Assembly: GCA_963921825.1 (NCBI GenBank) | Contig: OY997589.1 | Location: 17,939,735 to 18,003,734, forward strand | Reading direction: 5' to 3' | Origin: Erodium maritimum | Taxonomy: Eukaryota; Streptophyta; Magnoliopsida; Geraniales; Geraniaceae | DNA length: 64,000 nt | Part shown: one piece after another, positions 10,501-22,295 of the stretch | Layout of the letters: every line of letters begins with the position of its first letter | How positions within the stretch are numbered: the first letter of the stretch is position 1 | The notes under the pieces: model-generated | Databases searched by the model: none | Told to the model about the DNA's origin: nothing | The model's input: the letters and a program-made list of their open reading frames with translations, nothing else | Made by a program: the position numbers and the translations under genes

Positions 10501-12852
10501 AGATCAAGTATGGGGCATTTGGGCATGGCTATTTACGTGGACCACCACCTGCTAGAGTGCATGTAGCAAATGGTAATGCTACGACGGATGATACTAACGC
10601 GAAATCTAATGGAGGATCTGATAAATCGAGGCATCACGTGGATGCTACACGTGCTGGAGAGGTATTGCACTATATGCATTTAAAATAAAATTTCAAAAGT
10701 TATAGTGTTTGATAAAGTGTTTAATATTTATTTTGAATGTTTGCAGGATGAGATTCAAAATGTGTGTGATGAGGGTTCGGTGTTGATGAAGGCTGTGGGT
10801 GCATTTAGGGAGAAACTTGCGAGTGTGTCTGCTAAGTATCCGGATAGCAATTCTTTAATCAATCTGCAAGGATCTTTCAATAGTTGTGTTGGTCAAACGT
10901 CCAATGTTCCGGTACCTGATTCACCGGATCACGATTCAACTAGTATTGAGGTCCAATTTTGGCGCAACGGCCCTCTATTGACAACTGATGACACATTGTT
11001 GGCTGCTGCAACGAGGAAGAAAACTGTAGTTGAGAAAGAACGTGTGCCTATATAACCTATTCCAATGTTTGATTTATTTGACCTTGGTATTTCAACACAA
11101 CCGGAGGAAGCCGATATTGAATCTAATCCCCCAGTGGAGAAGATCATATTGGGGGAAGATATTGATCAAACACATGATGGTGTACTTGAGGATCGTCGAC
11201 CTATGTCCCTTAATGAGGTCCACCAGATTCGTTTGCAGGCTGTGGGCGAAAGCAGTACTGATGAGTCTATGATGTCACCGGAATTTAAAAGGTGCACTGA
11301 TGTAAATGGGCAGCTGACAGATATTGAGAAGTCGATGTTTGAATGGCTTATTACTTCTCCGATAAAATTCGAGTAAGTTTTATAATTTTATGCGTGTAGT
11401 GATGATTTTTATACATGTACTTTATAACAAACTTTTTTTTAAATTTTAGAGTGCCAATTGTTTTGATTAAAGGATCGGCCGTTTATAAGCGTGATCTCCA
11501 AACTCTAGGTTATGGTATGCTAGTTGACAATAGTGTTGTCAACATGTGGTGTCATTACTTGAACCTACAGGATATGCGTAGGAGCCCAAGATCAGCATCC
11601 CGTATATGTTTTACTGTCGACATTAGTGTAAGGGTTTCCATTCATTTTTAATTGCATATTAAAAATGCAACTTTGTATAATCAAATGTTTTTTTTCAGCG
11701 GAGGTTGCAACATAGCCGTGATCCGAAACATGCTATATATCGGCTTGAATTTGAGGTTGATCGCTGTAAAGAAAACGGTGTTGATATTATGAAGAAGGAG
11801 TTGGTAAGTGTTGCATTAGGTTATAGATACGTTTGTTAAAATTTTCAAACCATATTATTATGTTATATAGGAATTCACATTAATTTATATACTTGTCAGT
11901 ATTCTATAGATTTACCATAACACAATTATAGATTATTGTTTCAGCAATTACATAATAAATGTTGTTAGGACATGGGCAGTGTATCATAGTTATAGTTTTT
12001 TATTGTCTAATTTATATAATTGTGTGCCTGGATTTACATATTTACTATAAGGGATTTATAGTTTATTTTAAAAGTTGTTCATAAATTGTGTATTATAGTT
12101 ACAAGAGTCTGGGGTAATAATTATAGATTATCTAATACATGTAATGTTTTTACATGATCTAACCGTGTGTTGGTTTATAATTTGTAGGTCTTTTTTGCTG
12201 TTGTTACCACATATCCTACATCGTGCACTCATTTTTATGTGGTATGTATGGATAAAAAAAGGAATGCTATTACCATACTTGACAATCTGAAGAGTTCTCA
12301 ACTTTATGATGTTCGGTACAATATTGTACCCGAGAGACTGGTAAGTTTTTTTCAATTGACATATTTTGTATATTTAATATGATTAGCATGATATAATGTA
12401 TTCTTTTATAAACAGAGAGACCTATACGCAGACTATGTCTATCCCGATAACAAGCAATTGTCGGATGCATTCAAGGCCACCAGAACTGTCTGTATGAATT
12501 TACCATGGGCTTCTGAGACAAATGTTGTTGACTGTGCTATCTTTTCGATGTGGCACATGGAGTCTTTCGATGGGGGCAACAAATGGAAATCCAGTTTGGA
12601 TCTGGATTGTGTAAGTTCATTTAAATACAATGCAACATTGTCATAATTTTTTTGATTTTATAGTGATTTAATTACAAACTAATTCTTATTAAATTGTTGC
12701 AGCAAAAACAATCTGACACTCTAAGGACTCGGTTCGCATATAAACTACTTGCAGATGGACAGAATGATGCATGGCCTGTAATTCAATCGGAGGTTGTCCA
12801 TTTTTTGAAAAACAAGAATGTTAGTATCTCGGCCAGTTCAAGTATGCCATAG
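7585..12852 (+). pseudogene. MULE-borne Ulp1/SENP-like cysteine protease, one in-frame stop
   Basis: Proposed exons: 7585-7696, 7835-8020, 8267-8452, 8990-9966, 10392-10661, 10747-11372, 11450-11627, 11699-11803, 12188-12340, 12416-12610 and 12703-12852. All junctions are GT-AG and keep the frame. The N-terminal third is acidic then basic, with SUMO-interacting-motif-like strings (EPIVIDSSSDDD, FTISSDDDIPL). The middle (from about 9360) matches the conserved domain found upstream of Ulp1 in plant transposon proteins (EQMGFGDILEL, HITPQDVNLTLGFPMG). The C-terminal part has the protease signature: CTHFYVVCMD (His), ITILDNL (Asp) and NVVDCAIF (Cys). At the position of the usual oxyanion Gln, six residues before the Cys, Glu appears instead. 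One in-frame TAA (11053-11055) splits exon 6, hence the pseudogene call. The family removes SUMO or related tags from proteins; the role inside MULEs is unknown. Confidence 0.75.
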
Positions 12853-13353
12853 GTTATCTATGTAGTATGTTTTGGATTAGCGGTTGTGTTAGGATTATGT
12901 TTTCTTTTTTTGATCATATGACTTTTTTTGTTGAAAACAGTGTTTGGTTACTTATTGCATAACATACTTCTGAAAAAACAAATTGATGTTGCAATAGTAT
13001 GAAATTACAGGTAGTATCGTTTTGAGTTATATTTTTACTATATTTGATATCACATATATATGGCATATCATATACATGTCATGTATACCATGAACATGCT
13101 CACGTATATATATTACAAATTTGTTGTCTTTAAAATACATTTAATTATGTTATGTGTTACATCATTCATATATGGGGGAATATATAATTATAGTTTTCTC
13201 TTCGATCAATACAACAATCAAATCAAGTAAAAACATATACAAGATCCATTCACCAAAACCTAATAACCAATTCATTTCAAATTTAATATAAGAAAAACAG
13301 TTCAAACTAATTATTTGTATAACAACAATGCAAAAACCAAATCTGGAAGCACT

Positions 13354-16293
13354 TTAATGCGACTTTTTCAAAGGATTCAGATCACAAGTCTGTTTGTCAT
13401 GATATCCTGATATTCCACATAGCCTGCAAACCCTTTTACTTTTCTTCTTCGGCTTCTTCTTCGGTTTCTTCTTCTTCTTGCCCTTCGCTGTTAGGCTCTC
13501 AGCTATTGATACCTTCCTTCTTGACCCCTTTGTTTTCGATATGGGTGGGACCTCCACAATCAACTCATCAGGCATGTTTAGTCCTGTCAACTCTTCAATA
13601 ATACTATTCTTGCTACGTTCCGCAGTATAGCCATCATCAAGTCCTGTGTCTTCACTGTATTCGTAAAATCTTTCCAACAAAAGCTCCATGTCTTCCGCTG
13701 TTGCATTGTTATCTCCAAGTAGCGACTGGAATTTGACCCATAAACGGTGCTTTAAATGGCCAATAGTCCGGTCAGCAACAATGTCATTTGGTCGCTGCAC
13801 ATTCTCCTTGCACCATCGAGTGTTGATCAATGATTGAGGTATACGTTCAACAACAGATGTTTTCAGGACCGTCAGGATGTGTATGCACATTCTTCCATAC
13901 CCTTCAAATCTTTTGCAACTGCATGAACAATGTTTTGTGCACTTGTCCATTGTCATGGCATATGTTCGCTTCGTCTTGTCCTTAATCTTATACACCTTCA
14001 TCCCACCAACTGGGTTAGCCTTCTTGATTTCACAATATGTATTTGACTGATGTATGTCCTTTTGAACTTTGTACAACACTGTTTTTGTGTATAACTCCCA
14101 TGCATGGAGCTCCAACTTGGTTGGCACTCCACCAATCCAAATTGGTGCACAATTTGTTGATTCCGCCACATCTTGTGCATTAGTAAGCCTTTGTTCATTA
14201 ACCACAGTGTCACACCACCATATGAACTGCACCAAAGTATGCTTCTTCACCTTCCTCTTACCGTATAAACTATTTTGACTTTCTGACCTTGACGAAGTCC
14301 TCATTAAGAGCCCCATCGGTGTGTCTTTTGAATAAGCTGGCACCCACCATTGACGTATTGCATATATTTCACCTAACTAATCATGTTCTTGTAGGTGAAA
14401 TTCAGCTAGAATTTCAGGCCATTCTTTTTCGAAGCTTTCCACATCAATAGACTGATCCCAAACAATTCCAAGTAGCTTTTCAAAGAAAGGACTGTCTCGA
14501 AGTGCAGCCATTGGTACCTGAAAGCATACACACAATTGTATTCAAATTAGGCGAATAAAATAATAAAGTTACATATTTAGTGTCGGTGAAATACATATGT
14601 TATGCCAGATAATCACATAAACTGTCTCAATAGTTAGATTATGTGTTATGATGTAAAATTTATAGTTTTAACAATATATAGATGTCATACCTTTGCCTTC
14701 AACTTTTCCATGATGTGTCACATACACAATCGATGAACTGTCCCAGATAACACATCACTTATCGCTTTCTTCATCGCAGGGTCTTGGTCGGTTAGAATAG
14801 ATATTGGTTTCTTTCCACCCTTGCATTTTACGAATGTTCTAAGCAACCATGAAAACGAATCAGCATCCTCTTGTCTTAGTAAAGCAGATCCGAAAGTGAC
14901 GCACCTATCGTGATTGTCTACACCTGTGAAAGGACAAAACACCATTCCATACCTACAAAAAGGTAAATATAATTAACAAAAAAATTACTTAATTATATGA
15001 ACAGAATTACACATTAGAAAACATTAAAATACATAAAATAAACAACAATACTTGTTTGTGTTGTATGTACTATCAAATGATATTGTGTCACCATAAAGCT
15101 CGTAATGCTTCCTAGATAAACCATCCGACCAAAATAGTCGACGTAACCTATTTTCATCATCCGTATCATACTCAAAATAGAACCCAGTTGACTTTGCCAA
15201 GTCTCTTTCAAAGTTTAATAAATCTGTAATTGTTGCCCCAACATATTGACTGCCTCCAACAACTCTTGACATCAACTTATGTGCTTTAACAGGTCCCGAA
15301 TCGATATTATAATTATCAAAAATCCATCTCCTATGTGCTGGTGTAACATTCCTGTTACTACGCAAGTATTGCATATCATCCGGACGACATAATTCGTGGT
15401 TGTGCTCTTCGATGAATTTTGAAATTTCAAATTTCAATAATTTGTTCTTTTTTAGACTCACCATTGCATTGCACCCTGTTCTAGTAGTCACCCTCCTTCT
15501 TTTCGTCTTTCCAGTACCTTCTTTGTTTTTGCTCGTTCGCTTATAGTTTCCTTGCTTACAGCAATATAGATACCGTTTCGACACACAACCATTTTTGGTT
15601 TTTGTTGGTCCTAGTCTAACACCGAATCCAGAACGAGATGCATACTCTTTGTAGAATCTAATTCCTTCTTCCTCTGTTTTGAATTCTTGTGTTAGTTTTG
15701 GCTTCAACTGTATAGTTGATTCCGGAATATATAGAGGTTGAACATCATGGTGGAATTGTTCTAAATTTTCGCATTCTGTGCCAGAATCTTCAAAGCTGCA
15801 ACATTACATTTCCAAATGCATATAATTATATAATATATACTACCACATTATATAATATTAAACAGAAAATTACACATATTCATTTTCAAATATTTTATTC
15901 CTCTGTTACAGTATAGCTATTTTTTTTTCTTCAAATTTCATTGACTAACCAATTTAAATTCTTAAAAAATTGTATTTCAGACCACATCGAATAATAATAC
16001 AGATTAACAAATTAATTGCTTATTATTATTATGAACTTGAAATTCTATATTAATGGTAATTATGTTTTAAAAAATACCTCAAATGTTTATAAACACGGTT
16101 TAACTGTATGAGTATCATTTCAACAAATTAAAATTATTAACTAATGAAAGTATAATCTATAATAGAATAGTAATTATGTAAATATATAATATACTAACCT
16201 TGAATCATGTTCTGCATCTTCATCAATTATTGCATCTTCTTCAACTGCTGCAGTAGATTCTTCAATGGTGTATGTATTCGTATTTTCATCCAT
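13354..16293 (-). pseudogene. FAR1/FHY3-type MULE transposase, two premature stops
   Basis: Proposed minus-strand exons: 16293-16199 (MDENTNTYTIEESTAAVEED), 15795-15052, 14952-14691 and 14517-13354, all GT-AG and in phase. Domains in order: an acidic N-terminus; a FAR1 DNA-binding zinc-finger region (FKTEEEGIRFYKEYASRSGF, then C-rich and EEHNHEL); the MULE DDE domain (DTISFDSTYNTNKYG with the first Asp, then PISILTDQDPAMKKAI with the second); a SWIM zinc finger (CSCKRFEGYGRMCIH); a lysine-rich tract; and a C-terminal zinc knuckle (CRLCGISGYHDKQTC). Two stops interrupt it, TGA at 14720-14718 and TAG at 14379-14377. Both sit where Trp is expected in the family (CMWH and HDWL), so each needs only a G-to-A change. 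The C-terminal exon is otherwise open for over 300 codons, so the decay is recent. Confidence 0.8.
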
Positions 16294-16783
16294 AACTAAT
16301 CTTAGCTTAATTTCTGATCTGAAATTCAAAAGATGTCGATGTTATAACGTGGGCAATGATAGGTAAAAAGCTTAGATCATTCAATCATGGACGGAAATTA
16401 CCTTTTTATGTAGATATCGGCGGTGATGATTTACGCACGGCTGGAACCTGAAATTTGCTGCAATGGCCGGTTTGTTGAACAATATTTCGAAACTGATATG
16501 AAATGGAACACTGTACGCGTTCGTTTAGATATATCATGCAATTTTAAAAAGTTACAGCTAATATAGTTGAGAGTTTTAAGGAGCTAAACCATTTGTATGT
16601 ATATCACGTTGCACATGATCTGAAATTTGTTCCATAATTACCCTTTTCCCACTAATTTAATTATAATAAAACATTATATTGTGATTTATATCAACCATTA
16701 ATTAATCTACATCCAATGGCTATTATAGGGGTAACATTTTAAGGTGGATAACATTTTAAGGTTGGGTAACATGTGAAAGCCCA

Positions 16784-17159
16784 TATATATATATATGAGC
16801 ATTATCAGATACAAACTACATATTAAAATATAAAATGAAAACTACTTCTGACTATTGAACAAATATAAAGTAAAGATTGAAATATAAAATGAAAACTGTT
16901 TCTAATGACTGGATTGCTATATATGAATGACTGAGATTAAATTCGGAAAATGAAACATTAAATTTCTTATTATGAAACATTCGTTTTTAATTGGTTTTGA
17001 AACAACATGTTAAATAGAATGAAACATTTATGATTCCATGTTAATCATTTTAAACATTTTTCATTATTTCAAAGTATGAGACATTTTCTATAAAACTATG
17101 TCAAGAATAGTAAAATTGGTTTTTTTCGAAACTATGAAACAATATGTTAAATATAATGA

Positions 17160-17190
<31 letters not shown>

Positions 17191-17217
17191 TTCTTAAATA
17201 ATATATTCATAAAGACG
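16784..17217. other. AT-rich spacer between MULE and LINE
   Basis: It is very AT-rich, with repeated words such as AAATATAAAATGAAAACT and ATGAAACAT, and a (TA)n run at 17162-17190 just before the LINE. No gene or recognisable element end was seen beyond the MULE terminus. Confidence 0.6.
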
Positions 17218-17704
17218 AGAGAAACTGGGGAAGCGTTGGAAGCTTGGGGAAAGGAGGTGTACAACGCGTTAGTCGGGAAAATAGGCCGTTTTGAACAAGA
17301 TATTTTGTGGTTAAATGGAAAATCGGACCGTACGAGTATCCGAACACGTAGAGCATTACAGAAGCTCTACGAGATGGCGCTACACAAAAAGGGGGAGTTT
17401 TGGAGGTAAAGGGCAAAACAACACTGGTAACTGAGAGCGACCAAAACACGAAACTTTTCCAAGCGTCAACCTCACAGAGGACAAACATCAATAAAATCAC
17501 AGAACTTCAGGATGAATTGGGAACAATCCTAACCTGGGAAACGGGGTTGGTGGAGCACATACTAGAGTTTTACAAAACTCTGTCGAGGAAACTAAGGTGA
17601 GATGGACGTAGTTTTCCACAATTTCAGCAAAAAATATCAGCATTGCAGAACATGTCCCTAATGGAGACTGTAACCTCGGAGGAGGTGCGGGATGCTGCCT
17701 TCTC

Positions 17705-18528
17705 GTGGGTCCTAACAAATCGCCAGGTCCGGATGAGCTCAACCCGTTTTTTTACCAGAAGTATTGGAGCACAGTAGGTGAGGATGTCACTAACTGGGTT
17801 AGGCAAATTTTTGCGGGTGAGGAGATTCCACAGGAGATGAATAGGACTACCTTGGTTTTGATCCCAAAGGTGGAATGCCTGAAATCCCTGAAGGACCTAC
17901 GACCCATCGCTTTATGCAATATAGTGTTCAAAGTAGTATCAAAGGTGGCGGAAAACCGTCTGAAAGGTGTACTGGATGGGATTATATCTCCCTCCCAAGG
18001 AGCTTTTGTGCCTGGCCGGTCGATTCAGGATAATATTATCTTATCTTATGAGACCCTACACTTTTTGAAAAATATGAGACAAGCTCGGGAGAGGTGGATG
18101 GCCTTGAAGCTAGACATGAGCAAAGCATTTGACAGGGTGGAGTGGGGTTTCCTTTGGGACATGATGAGAGGGTTCGGTTTTGCGGAGGATTGGATTTCCC
18201 TAGTCAGAAGATGTACTTATTCAGTCACGTACAACATCGTGGCAGGGGGTTGTTAGGCGGGTTTTGTCCAACCGGGAAGAGGGATTAGCCAAGGTGATCC
18301 GTTGTCTCCATATATATTCCTCTTATGTATGGAAGGATTCTCCCGTCTCCTGCAAGAATCAGAAAGTCTGGGAGATATACACGGGGTGCGAGTGGCCCCT
18401 CGGGCTCCCTCGCTTACTCACCTATTTTTTTTGTAGATGACTGTTATGTCTACTGTAAAGCGAACCTCATGGAAATGGAGAGAACCCGAGGTCTTTTACA
18501 GATGTTTGAGGAAGCGTCGGGGAAGTAG
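17705..18528 (+). pseudogene. LINE reverse transcriptase domain
   Basis: Conserved RT blocks in order: NKSPGPDELNPFFYQKYW (17714 on), LVLIPKVECLKSLKDLRPIA, LCNIVFKVVSKVAENRL, QGAFVPGRSIQDNI, KLDMSKAFDRVEW (catalytic Asp), then after a frame change GISQGDPLSPYIFLLCMEG and FFVDDCYVY, which corresponds to the F/YxDD active site. The family copies its own RNA at a nicked target. Stops and frame changes (first at 18254-18256) show it is inactive. Confidence 0.9.
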
Positions 18529-19884
18529 TGAATCAGCAAAAGTCATTGATATTCTTCAGCTCCAATATAGTAGACGAGCTGAGGGAAGAAGGGGTAAGGA
18601 TACTGGGAATTCCGGAGCTCCGACAACCGTCCCCCTATCTGTGAATCCCAAATATGATGGGGCGTAACAAAAAGCGGGGTTTTCAGTTTATTTTGAACAA
18701 AGTGTTACGCAGAATTCAGAAATGGGATGGAAAACTCCTTAATGGGGCAGGTAAGGAAGTGTAGGTCAAGTCAGTCCTGCAAGCAATTCCGACATACACT
18801 ATGAGCATAATGAGACTTCCACATGGGATATTGGAGAAGATGAATGTGTCCATGGCTAGGTTTTGGTGGAAGTCATCGGGTCCAGACGGTAAAGGCATCA
18901 TATGGAAATCATGGAGGGCCATGTCAAGGCCGAAGGAGGAAGGTGGTCTGGGGTTCAAAAACCTACAGGACTTCAATACGGCTCTATAAGAACTGCTCCT
19001 GGTCGATCCTGGTAACTTCTAAGACAGTTTGACTTTCGGTTGGAAAAGTCAACCGATGACTCAGAAGGTCACTCAGGGCTTTTCCGGGGTCCAAAAAGCT
19101 TAGTCGTCATCACGGTTGGCTTAATTGGGCCGTTTCCTTTCGTTTAAGTATAATATTGGGGAAAGTCAACTTTGGTCAAAATTTGACTTTATATCGACTA
19201 AAGCCTAATTATTTATTGTGCTGGAAATTTAAATTGGAGAATAGTGGACCCTACTTGGACACATGTCCATAAAATATTGGAAGAGAGGAAAGGAGTGGTC
19301 TTAGACCATTATACCCTCCTAAGGACGCCTTTGGTCCTTTTACCAATTAGGTCTATTAAAGAAAAAGGGAGCAAAAATTTCAGCCATTTTACTTGTGTTG
19401 GCCGACCATATAGAGAGAAAAGGAGAAGAGGAAGAACAATGGAGTCTTGAAGAAGAAGCAAGTGAAAAGAGGCACCTTGGATTCATTTTCTACCACTTTC
19501 TTCTCCAAAATATTACCATCTTCTTCATCTCATTCTCCTAAAGGTAAGAACACTAACTAAACCTCTTTTCCTTTCATTTCATTTCATGGGTTTTGCTTGG
19601 TTTTGCTAGAAGTTATTGGGTTTTGTTTGGGTTGGTGTTAAATGATGTTGTTGAGAAGTATTTGTTGATATTTGATTGGAATCCTTGGGTTTTATGGGGT
19701 TTTGGTTTGATTTTGATTTGGAAAATCTTTGGAAACTTGTTGGTTTGTTGATTCCTACCATGGGTAGAGGAGTATTGGAGTTATTTAACTATTTTGGGTG
19801 TTGGAGATGACTGAAAATGGAGTTTGGTTGGGTTTTTTCGTGAAAAAGGAGCTGGAGGTTGAAGAAGGGCGAATCTGCCCAGAC

Positions 19885-20020
19885 CTGCCACGGATCCGTG
19901 ACGGATACCGTGACGGGAGGTGTCACGGCTCCGTGAAGGAGTCCGTGACGGCACGTGTCACGGTTCCGTGACGTCATCCGTGACGGGTGGTGTCACGGCT
20001 CCGTGACCCCTTCCGTGGCA
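19885..20020. repeat. Short GC-rich tandem repeats inside the LTR
   Basis: Imperfect units built on TCCGTGACGG and GTGTCACGGCTCCGTGA recur at about 40 bp spacing. The outer LTR at 30989-35795 has a comparable GC-rich repeat tract at the same relative place (34006-34200) with different unit sequence. Confidence 0.75.
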
Positions 20021-20935
20021 GATCAGTTTTGGGTTCTTTTGAGGTGTTTTTCGTCAAATTCGATCTTTGTTATGAACTGGACTTTTGGGGATGTTTTTGG
20101 GACTTTTATGGCTTCTTGGTTAGATCTTGATTAGAGTTTAATTGTGTGTCAAGACCTTGGTGTTGATCTCGCAAGAAGAAGACCACTTCGGAACCCGTGT
20201 GAAGAACGGAGGAGAGGTTGATCGAGCTTTACGACAGAGAATTGTGAGAGGAAGACCACAAGGTAGGGAAAGTCTTAACTTCTCGTTTAAATAACGCTTA
20301 GTATGCCTACTAGGTTAATAAAATCGGAAAGGTCCTAGAATTGCATATAGGATGCGAATAACTAGAATAATCGTCTTTCAATTACTAATAACCGGATGTG
20401 TCTAGTAAGCATGTTTAGGATGAGAATAACTAGTGTAACTCGCTTTCAATACTTGGGAATTGATTTACTGGTAGAGAGGCCGTGATGAGCCCTCTGATTA
20501 GTTGTGTGTTAGCTTCACATGCTTGTTTGCTAGTCATTAGGATAATCAAGAGTATAATGAAACTAGTTAAATCGTATGCTTGAATGATTGATTGAATGTT
20601 TACATGAATGGTTGATTGATTGAATGTTGAATGATTGAATGCTTGAACGGATGATCGAGTATGACTGATTGTGCCAACGGTACGATCAGGTGATCGATGG
20701 ACCGATGGATCGTGACAGGTAAGTATACGGTAAGTGTAGAGGACTAAGAGAATGTCTTTGGTGTGTTGTGGTGATGTGATTCGATAAGTGTTGGTTGGTT
20801 GATGTGTTATTGCGTTATTCCCTTATTTGTTCTTAAGATGTTTGGTTGTTCGGTATGGTACTTACACCGGGGGGGGGGGGGTAATCCGGTGGTGTTATAG
20901 TAGTTGGTGTTGGTAGATCCTGCGGGATAATGATT

Positions 20936-21085
20936 GGTTATTGGAGCCTACGGGCATTGGATATTGGAGCCTGCGGGGCATTGATTATTGGAGCCTGCGG
21001 GCATTGATTATTGGAGCCTGCGGGGCATTGATTATTGGACCCTGCGGGGCATTGATTTCGGAGCCTGCGGGCAATTGGATGGTTT
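20936..21085. repeat. Minisatellite (about 24 bp unit) inside the LTR
   Basis: Six to seven tandem units of the type TTGGAGCCTGCGGGGCATTG with small length changes (GGG or GGGG). A run of twelve G lies just upstream near 20870-20881. It is typical of slippage inside an old LTR. Confidence 0.9.
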
Positions 21086-22295
21086 ACCCTGCGGGGAAAT
21101 GGTTACTGTGGTTTCACCCAAGTGTATGCGTCCTGTGGGAGCACTACCTTGGTTCCCTATGACATATGGTCCTTTGGAGGTATTTTCGAGAATCCCGACG
21201 ATAAGCGTCCCTCTGGGATTGTTTCCGGTGCCCCGATGTATGTGCCTCCTCTGGACCGAGGGAAAATCTGATATGATATGGGTACCCTGGTGGATCGGAA
21301 TATGGGAACCGATGTGACACCAGAATCTATCCGTGGATCGGAGGCTTGAGAAAGCAAGTGGTTGGTGTGATATTACTTGCTCCCATTTTAGTAGTTACGG
21401 TTCGTTTATAGTACTTTTCATGTAATCCTTTAAGTTACTGTTATCCTTGAGAATGCGGTATTATTCTTATTCATTCTAATTACTAGCATTTCATTGTTAA
21501 TAGTATTTAAATCGTTATTTGCGTTATCCTGATAAAGCAGTTTTATTATTGAGCTAAAGGTTGAGTCGTTTACGATTTTTCCTACTGAGCGCAAGCTCAC
21601 CCCTATAGTTTTCTTACTGTTTTACAGGCATACCTGACGTCTAGAGAGTTCGAGGCTCAGGAGCTTCTGGATGTCTTGGTTATTATTCTAGAGTTGTGTT
21701 GGTCGTTTGTACTAAACAGTATTTATCGTACTCTTTATGTTGAGCTTTGACTCATACATGAGGTTTCCGGATTATTTATTTATGAGTATTTGTTGGAGTT
21801 TATTTAAAATTTTAAAGGTTCTATCAATTATTTAGTATTTTCTATTATTATTTCAGGTCACGTCTCGAGTCCGGTCAAAACCGGATTTGGGGCGTGACAG
21901 GCTTTACTAGGGAAGCAACTGTGGAAGCTGGTGACGGAGGAGTCTAGCTTGGTGGCTCGAGTGTTGAAAGCTCGATACTATCCGGAGTCCTCGGCGTTGG
22001 AGGCGGTAAGGAAGCCAAATCAGAGCTAGGTGGTCTGGGGATCAAAAACCTACAGGACTTCAATACGACTCTACTAGAGAAGCAACTGTGGTAGCTGGTG
22101 ACGGAGGAGTCTAGCTTGGTGGCTCGAGCGTTGAAAGCTCGATACTATCCAGAGTCCTCGGCGTTGGAGGCGGTAAGGAAGCCAAATCAGAGCTATGTTT
22201 GGTAAAGTATACTCTCCGCTCAGAATCTGATCAAAAAAGGTGTAAGACGGTCAATTGGTCCAGGGACTACAACGTCTGTTCTCCGACATCAATGG

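Larger units (their letters stand above)
6482..16783. mobile_element. Mutator-like element (MULE) with Ulp1-type protease and FAR1-type transposase
   Basis: Imperfect terminal inverted repeats bound the unit. The left end reads ACCACTTTCAGGCGTTATCC. The right end, read inverted, is GGGCTTTCACATGTTACCC. Both continue into TTAA..TGTTA and a CC.TTGGAT block. Inside are two convergent genes: a Ulp1-like gene (+, 7585-12852) and a FAR1/MULE transposase (-, 16293-13354), with about 500 bp of AT-rich DNA between their stop codons. The pairing is known for plant MULEs (Kaonashi and CUMULE types). Both genes carry premature stops, so this copy looks immobile. A 9 bp target duplication could not be confirmed. 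Confidence 0.75.
18985..21899 (+). mobile_element. Solo LTR, gypsy-like family, inserted in the LINE (fossil)
   Basis: The 2915 bp unit starts with the family head (cf. TGTAAGAACCGCC at 30989) and ends GGGGCGTGACA. It is flanked by a 5 bp target duplication, GGCTC (18980-18984) and GGCTT (21900-21904), in LINE sequence that continues on both sides. There is no internal region, PBS or PPT, so it is a solo LTR left by recombination. Shared blocks with the LTR at 30989 include AAAAGCTTAGTCGTCAT and TTAATTGGGCCGTTTCC. Two repeat-rich tracts lie inside (19885-20020 and 20936-21085). Confidence 0.9.
18941..22194 (+). repeat. 167 bp tandem duplication in LINE ORF2; first copy split by the LTR
   Basis: Copy 1 is 18941-18984 plus 21905-22027; copy 2 is 22028-22194. 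Both run from AGGTGGTCTGGGG to AAATCAGAGCT and are 167 bp once the LTR and its target duplication are removed. They differ at about seven sites. Only copy 1 holds the LTR, so the duplication most likely came before the LTR insertion. Confidence 0.85.

Noticed and set aside
6482-16783. A previously unknown two-gene host system
   Set aside because: Terminal repeats, FAR1-type transposase and Ulp1-like gene identify a MULE of a known general type.
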